Origin: Pseudomonadota bacterium
GTDB taxonomy: Bacteria > Pseudomonadota > Alphaproteobacteria > Caulobacterales > Caulobacteraceae
Direction: 5' to 3'
Length of the DNA stretch: 32,745 nucleotides
Assembly: GCA_023412655.1 (NCBI GenBank)
Contig: JAEYNH010000150.1
Location: 1-32,745 of the forward strand
Shown here: positions 15,369 through 22,658 of the stretch, piece after piece
How positions within the stretch are numbered: the stretch's first letter is position 1
Layout of the letters: each line of letters opens with the position of its first letter
Notes under the pieces: model-generated
The model's input: the letters and a program-made list of their open reading frames with translations, nothing else
The model's database searches: none
Told to the model about the DNA's origin: nothing
Translations under genes and position numbers: made by a program

Positions 15369-17738
15369 TCACCAAGCCAGGGTCCGCGTCTCGGTGACGA
15401 TGGTCGAGCCGTTGAAGCCCCAGGGCATGACATCGGACGGCATCGCCGGCAGCGGCGCGGCGCCTGCCGGCCAGGCGGGCAGCACCGCCCCCGCGCGGAC
15501 CTGCACGGCCCCGGCCCCGGCCGGACGCAGCACCAGTTCGGCGGGACTGTCCGTCCACCAGTAGAGGGTCGTAGCCTCGCCGGCCGGCAGCCGCATCGGC
15601 TGGGTGACGCCGCCGAGGCTGGCGAGGTCGACATCGACCGTCGGGGTCAGTCGCAGGACCATCATGGCCGCCGTGGGCGGTGGGATGGCGGTGAGAGCCA
15701 CGGCGCCATCGTCGCGCGCAGCCAGGTCCAGAGAAGGCCCGGCCTGCGGGGCGAAGGCGGCGGGGGCCGCCCGCACGGGCGAGGACCAGTACCAGTGGCG
15801 GCGGCGGGCGGGGGGGCCGTTAGCGGCGAGGGCCGCCTCGGACCAGCCCACCTCGTCAGGCGTCATGCTGATCAGCGCGCCGCGGCGCGTGTCGTTGTCG
15901 ATCTGATAGACCACCTGGGCGGCCTCGGGATGGGCCGCGTCGTAAGGGTCGGAGAAGCGGATCCAGCCGGTGACCGCCAGGCCGAGCAGCAGCAGCACGG
16001 CGCCCAGGCTGCGGCCGGGCGGGGCCCCATCGGTCGGCTGGGCCAGGGGCCAGAGGGCCAAGGCCGCGAGCAGCGCCGGCAGGGCCAGCAGGGGCATGAA
16101 GTCCATGCTCAGGAACGCGCCGTGCGCGAGGTTGCCGAGCCAGCCCACGGTGAGCGCCGCCGCAAGCGTCAGGACCAGCAAGGCGGCATAGCCCCGACGG
16201 GCGCCGAAGTCCGTCGCCGCCGCGCCGATGGCGGCGACCAGCAGGGGCCAGGTGAAGACCAGGGCCGCGGGTGGGGCGAACGCCTGGGCGGCCGCGCCGA
16301 GGATCAGACCGGCCACCAGAACTCCGGCCCATCCGGCGGGGCGGGGCACCGGACGTCCGTAGACCAGCAGGGCGAGCACGGCGGCGCCCACGCCCAGGGC
16401 GAGGGCCGTGGGGTCAAACCCGCCGAACGCCGAGCAGCCGATGCCCGCCAGGAGCGGCACGAGGGCGACGATCCGGCGTCCCCGGGCGAACTCGGCCGCG
16501 GCCAGCAGCAGCATGCCGACCGCTATCAGCAGGACGGCGGCCTCCCAGCGGTGCGTCTGCGCCAGCAGGAACCGCTGCTCCAGGAAGCCGAAGTCGGCGC
16601 CGGTGGCCTTGCGGGCGAACATCAGCACCACCGCCACGGACAGCGTCGTGAACATCAGGGCGCCGGCCCCTCGGGCCACGTCGATCCATGAAAACGGCTC
16701 CGCCCGCCGGGCGCGGCGCAGGCCAAGGGCGATGAGCCCGGCCGCCGCGGCCAGCAGCAGCCAGCCGACCCACGCCGGATAGGCCACGAGAATGTCGCCG
16801 AAGGCCTGGCTATAGACCACCGACGGGGCCTTGCCGGGCAGGGCGGGGTCGAAGGCCGCCGCGCGGCTCAGGGCGAGGACCTGGCCGCCCATGTCCTGCA
16901 GCGATCCCTTCTCCAGATTGGCCGGCGTCGAGTTGGCGGCGTGGTACTGGAACTGCCGGCCGACGAACGCGAAGTTCATCCCCGGGACGCCCGCCGCCAG
17001 GGTCTCGGTCAGGTCGGTGTCGTTGGGCATCTGTTCGTAGACGAAGACCGTCAGCGAGGAGGAGGCGGGGCGCCTCGCCGTGCGCTGCAGGAGTCCGATC
17101 AGTTCGCCGTTGTCCGGGCTGGTCTGGAACATCTGGACCCGTCCGCCCGCGCCCCGCGTCTCCATGTTGATCACCAGGCCGATGCGCCGGGCCAGCGGAT
17201 CGCGTCGGAAGAAATGGTTGGCCCCGAGAAGCCCCGCCTCCTCGCCGTCGGTGACGATCACCATGACGTCCCGCGCGGGCTGTCCCTGGGCCTTGAGGGC
17301 GCGCACGATCTCCAGGGCGGCGGCCGTGCCGGCCGCGTCATCGGCCGCGCCCGGCGAGCCGGGGGCGCTGTCGTAGTGGGTCATCAGCGCCAGGGCCGGG
17401 GCGTTGCGGTCGCGGCCGGGCAGGACGCCCACCAGGTTCTCCACCGGCCCGGCCGAGATGCGGCGGCCCTGGGCGTTGACGCCAACGCCGGGCCGCACCT
17501 GCGGCGACAGGCCCAGTTCGGCCATCCGGCGGATCAGGTGGTCTCGGACGCGGGCGTTCTCAGGCGATCCTATGGGGTGCGGAGCGCGGGCCATGGCCTC
17601 GACGTCGGACATGGCGCGAAGGGCGGAGAACTCGGTGGCCGGGGCGTCGAGGCCCTGGGGCTCCGGCGTCAGCTCGGCCCGCCAGGCGATGAAGACGCCC
17701 AGGACCAGCGCCATGACGAGCGCCACCAGCCTGCCCAT
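15369..17738 (-). CDS. M28 metallopeptidase fused to a multi-helix membrane domain
   Basis: This is a 789-residue membrane protein. An N-terminal anchor (about 2-19) is followed by an M28 zinc aminopeptidase domain (about 50-300). Ligands are His121 (THYDS), Asp133 (GAADDAAG), catalytic Glu166-Glu167 (DGEEAGLLGA), Glu193 (NMETRG) and His266 (FQYHAANST), so the site is complete. From about residue 315 to 600 come roughly eight or nine membrane helices, then a soluble beta-rich C-terminal domain. This order resembles eukaryotic endoplasmic-reticulum metallopeptidase 1 (FXNA) and its bacterial relatives. The peptidase probably faces the periplasm. It lies downstream of ctrA but is separated from it by a strong terminator, and it is upstream of arsC. 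Substrates are unknown. Confidence 0.9.
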   Translation of the reverse strand: MGRLVALVMALVLGVFIAWRAELTPEPQGLDAPATEFSALRAMSDVEAMARAPHPIGSPENARVRDHLIRRMAELGLSPQVRPGVGVNAQGRRISAGPVENLVGVLPGRDRNAPALALMTHYDSAPGSPGAADDAAGTAAALEIVRALKAQGQPARDVMVIVTDGEEAGLLGANHFFRRDPLARRIGLVINMETRGAGGRVQMFQTSPDNGELIGLLQRTARRPASSSLTVFVYEQMPNDTDLTETLAAGVPGMNFAFVGRQFQYHAANSTPANLEKGSLQDMGGQVLALSRAAAFDPALPGKAPSVVYSQAFGDILVAYPAWVGWLLLAAAAGLIALGLRRARRAEPFSWIDVARGAGALMFTTLSVAVVLMFARKATGADFGFLEQRFLLAQTHRWEAAVLLIAVGMLLLAAAEFARGRRIVALVPLLAGIGCSAFGGFDPTALALGVGAAVLALLVYGRPVPRPAGWAGVLVAGLILGAAAQAFAPPAALVFTWPLLVAAIGAAATDFGARRGYAALLVLTLAAALTVGWLGNLAHGAFLSMDFMPLLALPALLAALALWPLAQPTDGAPPGRSLGAVLLLLGLAVTGWIRFSDPYDAAHPEAAQVVYQIDNDTRRGALISMTPDEVGWSEAALAANGPPARRRHWYWSSPVRAAPAAFAPQAGPSLDLAARDDGAVALTAIPPPTAAMMVLRLTPTVDVDLASLGGVTQPMRLPAGEATTLYWWTDSPAELVLRPAGAGAVQVRAGAVLPAWPAGAAPLPAMPSDVMPWGFNGSTIVTETRTLAW

Positions 17739-17787
17739 TCACGTCCTCCCGACGCAGTGTTTCGCTCAGGCTAGCGTGGGGCGGCGC

Positions 17788-17820
17788 AAACGAAAACGCC
17801 CGCCGGTGAGGGCGGGCGTT
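17788..17820 (-). terminator. Intrinsic terminator of ctrA
   Basis: AACGCCCGCC (17795-17804) and GGCGGGCGTT (17811-17820) form a perfect 10-bp GC-rich stem with a six-base loop. Read on the minus strand, the stem is followed by TTTTCGTTT. It lies just after the ctrA stop and before the M28 gene, so it should isolate ctrA transcription. Confidence 0.9.
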
Positions 17821-17843
17821 CCATCAACTCTCCTCGGGACAAC

Positions 17844-18539
<696 letters not shown>

Positions 18540-18740
18540 TCGCCTCTCCTAACGACTACCCGCAAATCCTTTGACGAACTCGCAGAATCCGCCCGACGCT
18601 CGCCGTTATCTTGCCGGCGAGTTAATTTAAGACTGGTTAATGGAAACTGGCCCGTCTGACCGAATCGTTAATCTGATTTGAGATTCCGACTCAAGCGCCA
18701 CGTTCCGGACGGCGACTCGCGGGCCTGTTGAATCTTTCGT
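18540..18740 (-). promoter_or_regulatory. ctrA upstream control region with GANTC sites and TTAA boxes
   Basis: Six GANTC sites lie at 18585, 18662, 18682, 18688, 18714 and 18730 (first base given). TTAA occurs at 18622, 18627, 18637 and 18668. On the gene's strand the box reads TTAACCAGTCTTAA (18640-18627), two TTAA halves with six bases between. The CtrA consensus is TTAA-N7-TTAA, so this is a near match. In C. crescentus ctrA has two promoters, one shut by full GANTC methylation and one bound by CtrA itself. The layout here fits that scheme. The region also faces the divergent gene starting at 18834. Confidence 0.75.
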
Positions 18741-18833
18741 GATTGGACGATGGGGCCGAAGCAGCCCCCGCCGCGCGGCCGTTCGGGAACGGCTGCGCTG
18801 TTCGGTGGTTTTGGTGGGGAACCGAGGCGAGGA

Positions 18834-19223
18834 ATGATGCAGGACGCTTCCGAAACCACCATTCAAGAGGGTCGCGCGCCGCTCTGGAGCCGCGAGAACC
18901 TCAAGCGCGTCACGGCCGCTGCGCCGGTGATGCGTCCGGCCTTGCGCTACGTTCCCAAGAACCCTGTCCTGCTGCTGGGCGCGGTGGCTTTGGGCGTGGT
19001 GGGCGTGCTGGCCTGGCGCAACCGCGAGCGGATCGCCGAGCGCGCCCGTCCGCTGATCGACGAAGCCAAGACCCGCGCGCAGCCGCTGATCGACGAGGCC
19101 AAGACCAGGGCCCAGCCGCTGCTGGACAGCGCGGCCGCCCGGGGCGAGGCCCTGCGCGAGAAGCTGCCGCGGAGCCTGTCGCGGGCGCGCAACGGGGACA
19201 GCGATCCCGCCTCGGCCATCTAG
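18834..19223 (+). CDS. Small single-pass membrane protein with repeated amphipathic tail
   Basis: I do not recognise a named family. The 129-residue product has a polar N-terminus, a hydrophobic helix at about 45-65 (NPVLLLGAVALGVVGVLAW), then RNRERIAERARPL and two tandem copies of PLIDEAKTRAQ before a basic end. The tail should form a charged amphipathic helix. The first of two adjacent ATGs is chosen because GAGG lies six bases upstream; the frame also extends to 18750 but without a ribosome site. It is divergent from ctrA and 57 bases upstream of the SDR gene, whose C-terminus carries the same anchor sequence. It is probably an inner-membrane scaffold or partner of the SDR; this is inference. 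Confidence 0.75.
   Translation: MMQDASETTIQEGRAPLWSRENLKRVTAAAPVMRPALRYVPKNPVLLLGAVALGVVGVLAWRNRERIAERARPLIDEAKTRAQPLIDEAKTRAQPLLDSAAARGEALREKLPRSLSRARNGDSDPASAI
19050..19127 (+). repeat. 33-bp tandem coding repeat, two full units plus a part
   Basis: Units at 19050-19082 and 19083-19115 each encode PLIDEAKTRAQ, with a partial third unit to 19127 (PLLD). The copies differ at a few bases, mostly silent, so the peptide repeat is kept while the DNA has drifted. Confidence 0.85.
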
Positions 19224-19280
19224 GGAACAGCGGCGGCGAGCCAGGGGTTGAGGGCGAAATCCCCGCAACCGGAGCCGTCC

Positions 19281-20381
19281 ATGCGTCCCAGGATCAAGCC
19301 GCTTGACCAGCAGGTCGTCGTCGTCACCGGCGCAAGCTCGGGGATTGGCCTTGCCACGGCCCGGGCGTTCGCCGAGGCAGGGGCGGCCGTGGTGCTGGCG
19401 GCGCGGAACGAGGAAGCCCTGACCGAGGTCTGCGAGGCGATCGAGGCGTCCGGCGGCCGCGCCCAGGCTGTGGTGGCCGACGTGGGCGAGCCTGACGATG
19501 TGGCCCGCATCGCCCGAGCCGCCATCGCCCGTTTCGGCGGCTTCGACACCTGGGTGAACGACGCCGGCGTGGGTATCTATGGCGACAGCCTGGATATCCC
19601 GCTGGAGGATCACGAGCGGCTCTTCCGCACCAACTATTTCGGCGTGGTGAACGGCTCGCTCGAGGCTGCGCGCCATTTCAAGGAGCGGGTGGGCGGCGGG
19701 ACGATCATCAATGTGGGCTCGATCCTCTCGGACATGCCGGCGCCCCTGATGGGGCCGTATGTCGCGTCGAAGCACGCGGTCAAGGGCTTCACCGACTGCC
19801 TGCGCATGGACCTCCAGCGGCAGGGCGTTCCGATACGGGTCACGCTGATCAAACCGGCCAGTGTGGGCACGCCGTTCCCCGACCACGCCAAGAACTACAT
19901 GGAGAGCGCCGCCCGCGTCCCGCCCCCGGTCTATGCGCCCGAGGTGGTGGCGGACGCCATCCTGCACGCAGCGGCGCATCCGGTCCGCAATCTCACGGTG
20001 GGCGGGGCCGGGCGGCAGATGGTGGCCACCTATCACGCCTCGCCGGCGGCGGCGGGACGCCTGTTCGGCGCATTGCTGCCGCCGTTGTCCACCCGGGATG
20101 CGTCCAAGCCGCCGCAGGACAGCCTCTATGCCCCGGGGCCGGACGGGCAGACGCGGACGGACGCCCACGGGAGCCGGCCGTTCTCGATCTATACGGAAGC
20201 CCACAAGCACCCTGGCGTGGTGCTGGGCGTGGCGGCCCTGGGCCTGGCGGCGGCCCTGGCCTGGCGCAACCGCGGGACCCTGCGCGAGCAGGCGGCGCCG
20301 CTGATCCGGCAGGGGGCCGAACGCCTGCCATGGAACCGCAGGAACGGCGCGGGGGAGGACCTGGCCGAAACCCTGCACTAG
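19281..20381 (+). CDS. Short-chain dehydrogenase/reductase with C-terminal membrane anchor
   Basis: This 366-residue SDR oxidoreductase has the NAD(P)-binding motif TGASSGIG (16-23), the NDAG motif (about 93-96), and catalytic Ser147, Tyr160 and Lys164 (YVASK). It extends well past the usual 250 residues. A linker (about 255-309) leads to a membrane helix starting at His310 (HPGVVLGVAALGLAAALAW) and a basic tail (RNRGTLREQAAPLIRQ). That tail matches the anchor of the small protein upstream. The ATG is preceded by GGAG at six bases; an earlier TTG in frame has no such support. It lies between ctrA and fliI on the plus strand. The substrate is unknown; membrane-tethered SDRs often act on lipids or quinones. 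Confidence 0.9.
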   Translation: MRPRIKPLDQQVVVVTGASSGIGLATARAFAEAGAAVVLAARNEEALTEVCEAIEASGGRAQAVVADVGEPDDVARIARAAIARFGGFDTWVNDAGVGIYGDSLDIPLEDHERLFRTNYFGVVNGSLEAARHFKERVGGGTIINVGSILSDMPAPLMGPYVASKHAVKGFTDCLRMDLQRQGVPIRVTLIKPASVGTPFPDHAKNYMESAARVPPPVYAPEVVADAILHAAAHPVRNLTVGGAGRQMVATYHASPAAAGRLFGALLPPLSTRDASKPPQDSLYAPGPDGQTRTDAHGSRPFSIYTEAHKHPGVVLGVAALGLAAALAWRNRGTLREQAAPLIRQGAERLPWNRRNGAGEDLAETLH

Positions 20382-20452
20382 GCCGCCGGTAGGCAATTTC
20401 TTCACCCCCTCTTAACGGCGAAGCACCGACTCTCGCGGCCGTTGACTGGGGG

Positions 20453-21805
20453 GTGCGGGTGCAGAGTCTGGTGGCGGCCGTCGAACGGCTGGATCCGCTG
20501 ACCGTGTCGGGCCGCGTGGCTGCGGTGAACGGCCTCCTCATCGAGGCGCGGGGCGGGATGACGCGCCTGGCGGTGGGCGCGCGCGCCGAGATCGACCGCC
20601 ACGGGAATGAGCCTCTCTCGGCCGAGGTGGTGGGCTTCCGGGACACGCGCGCCCTGCTGATGCCGTTCGGACCGGTGGAGGGCGTCGCGCCGGGCGCCGA
20701 GATCCGGATCGAGCCGCAAGGCTCGGCCGTGCGGCCCACCAAGGCCTGGCTCGGCCGCATCATAGACGCCTTCGGCAAACCCATCGACGGCAAGGGGCCA
20801 CTGCCCCAGGGCTTGGCGGCCTATTCCCTGCGCGCCCCCCCGCCGCCGGCCCACGCCCGCGGCCGGGTGGGCGAGCGGCTGGACCTGGGCGTCCGGGCCA
20901 TGAACGTCTTCACCACCTGCTGCCGGGGCCAGCGCCTGGGCGTGTTCGCCGGCTCCGGGGTCGGCAAGTCGGTGCTGCTCTCCATGCTGGCCAAGAACGC
21001 CGACTGCGACGCCGTCGTGGTGGGGCTGATCGGTGAGCGGGGCCGGGAGGTCCGCGAGTTCATCGAGGAGACCCTGGGCGAGGAGGGCCTGAAGCGCGCC
21101 ATCGTGGTGGTGGCCACCTCGGACGAGCCGGCCCTCAAGCGCCGGCAGGCGGCCTTCATGACCATGGCCATCGCCGAGTACCTGCGGGACCAGGACATGG
21201 AAGTGCTCTGCCTGATGGACAGCGTCACCCGCTTCGCCATGGCCCAGCGCGAAATCGGCCTGGCCGCCGGCGAGCCCCCGACCACCAAGGGCTACACGCC
21301 AACGGTCTTCACCGAACTGCCCAAGCTGCTGGAACGGGCCGGGCCGGGGCCGATCCGCCCCGATGGCACGCGCGCCGGGCCGATCACGGGCCTGTTCACC
21401 GTGCTGGTGGACGGTGACGACCACAACGAGCCCATCGCAGACGCCGTCCGCGGGATCCTGGACGGTCACATCGTCATGGAGCGGGCCATCGCCGAGCGCG
21501 GCCGGTTCCCGGCCATCAATGTGCTGAAGTCCATCAGCCGGACCATGCCGGGCTGCCAACACCCGCATGAGCGGGAGGTGGTCAAGGGCGCGCGGCAGGC
21601 GCTGTCGGCCTACGCCAACATGGAAGAACTGATCCGCATCGGGGCCTACCGCGCCGGGGCCGATCCGCTGATCGACCGGGCCATCGAACTGAACCCTGCG
21701 CTGGAGGCCTTCTTGAGCCAAGACCCGCATGACGCCACTGGCCTGGAGGAGAGCTTCGCCGGCCTGGCGATGATCCTGGGCGCCGGCGTCGAGGCCGCCG
21801 CATGA
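20453..21805 (+). CDS. fliI: Flagellar export ATPase FliI
   Basis: FliI is the cytoplasmic ATPase of the flagellar type III export apparatus. It forms a hexamer with FliH and FliJ and delivers substrates to FlhA. The 450-residue product has Walker A GVFAGSGVGKS (163-173), the segment GLIGERGREVREF, Walker B LCLMD (about 252-256), and the family signature KGYTPTVFTELPKLLER. The start is GTG: 20453 is used, with a second GTG at 20459 also possible, and no ATG is available. TTAA at 20412 and a GANTC at 20428 lie upstream and may serve CtrA/CcrM control. It overlaps fliJ by four bases (ATGA). The protein ends in three alanines. Confidence 0.97.
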   Translation: MRVQSLVAAVERLDPLTVSGRVAAVNGLLIEARGGMTRLAVGARAEIDRHGNEPLSAEVVGFRDTRALLMPFGPVEGVAPGAEIRIEPQGSAVRPTKAWLGRIIDAFGKPIDGKGPLPQGLAAYSLRAPPPPAHARGRVGERLDLGVRAMNVFTTCCRGQRLGVFAGSGVGKSVLLSMLAKNADCDAVVVGLIGERGREVREFIEETLGEEGLKRAIVVVATSDEPALKRRQAAFMTMAIAEYLRDQDMEVLCLMDSVTRFAMAQREIGLAAGEPPTTKGYTPTVFTELPKLLERAGPGPIRPDGTRAGPITGLFTVLVDGDDHNEPIADAVRGILDGHIVMERAIAERGRFPAINVLKSISRTMPGCQHPHEREVVKGARQALSAYANMEELIRIGAYRAGADPLIDRAIELNPALEAFLSQDPHDATGLEESFAGLAMILGAGVEAAA

Positions 21806-22209
21806 GCAAGTGGGCCCAATCCCTGATCAAGCTCGCCTCCTACGAGGTGGAGACGCTGCAGAAACGCCTGTCCGAGATCGTCGACCGGCGGGTGGCGGCG
21901 CAACAGCGGCTGGGCCGCCTGCTGGCCGAGGCCCAGGCTGAGATGGCCGGCGCGGCGGCCGGCGGCGAGGTCTCGCTGAGCCTATCGGCCTATCTCGACG
22001 GCCTGCGGATGCGGAAGACGGCGATCCAGGCCGACATCGAGACCCTGCTGGCCGAAGAGGCCGGCGCGCGGGACGCCCTGGCCGAGGCTTTCGAGGCGCA
22101 GAAGAAGTACGAGCAGGTGGCCGAGGCCGCCCGGGTGCTGCAGGTCAAGGAAGCCGGGCGGCGCGAGACGGCGGCCCTGGACGAGCTGGGCCTGCGCAAG
22201 GCCCGCTAG
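21802..22209 (+). CDS. fliJ: Flagellar export chaperone/stalk protein FliJ
   Basis: This 135-residue protein is predicted to be almost wholly helical and coiled-coil, rich in Ala, Glu, Gln and Arg (ETLQKRLSEIVDRRVAAQQR). That matches FliJ, which inserts into the FliI hexamer like a stalk and links it to FlhA. Sequence conservation in FliJ is low. The call rests on size, the coiled coil, and the ATGA overlap with fliI, the usual fliI-fliJ pairing. It converges with the DUF4282-like gene; the two stops are one base apart, so transcripts should overlap. Confidence 0.88.
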   Translation: MSKWAQSLIKLASYEVETLQKRLSEIVDRRVAAQQRLGRLLAEAQAEMAGAAAGGEVSLSLSAYLDGLRMRKTAIQADIETLLAEEAGARDALAEAFEAQKKYEQVAEAARVLQVKEAGRRETAALDELGLRKAR

Positions 22210-22210
22210 G

Positions 22211-22576
22211 TCAGGACCGGCCCTGCCGCGCGCGCTCTTCCTCGACGTCCCGGCGAAGCACCGCCAAGTCTTCGCCGATCTTGAAGATGGTCACGTAGAA
22301 CTCGCAGAACGAGCGCCACAGCAGGATGGCCGCGCTGACCCCCAGCAGGCCGATGCCGAGCACCGCGAGCGCGAGCAGGACGCCGAGAATGCTGCCCTCG
22401 CGGATGGCCACCCCGACGGTGGCGCCCAGGACGCCGAAAGCCATGACGGCGATGACCCCGAGCCCGGCCCAGTAGACCAGATGGATCACCTGGTTGGTCA
22501 TGAGCCGCTCGAAGGTCAGCAGGTCCCAGAGGAACCGGGCGCCCGGGCCTTGGTGTCGTTCGATAGGTCGACGCAT
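22211..22576 (-). CDS. DUF4282-like small membrane protein
   Basis: The 121-residue protein has a short polar N-terminus and the opening FLWDLLTFERLMTNQVIHL. Two membrane helices follow (about 31-55 and 62-88), then WRSFCEFYVTIFKIGEDLAV and a charged coiled tail. This spacing of two helices followed by an R-x-x-C-E-type segment matches DUF4282, a family without known function. It lies 82 bases after flhA on the same strand and may be the last gene of the fliF operon. A motility role is inferred only from position. Confidence 0.8.
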   Translation of the reverse strand: MRRPIERHQGPGARFLWDLLTFERLMTNQVIHLVYWAGLGVIAVMAFGVLGATVGVAIREGSILGVLLALAVLGIGLLGVSAAILLWRSFCEFYVTIFKIGEDLAVLRRDVEEERARQGRS

Positions 22577-22658
22577 CCGAAACCTGAAAGACTTTGGGAC
22601 TGGCTGAACCGCTATCAGCGCCCGGCCCGGGCTGCAACGGCCGAGACGCCGCGCAGGG

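Noticed and set aside
18627..20405. 592-codon minus-strand frame through the ctrA promoter and SDR gene
   Set aside because: Antisense to an SDR with a complete catalytic set; the part over the promoter lacks coding bias.
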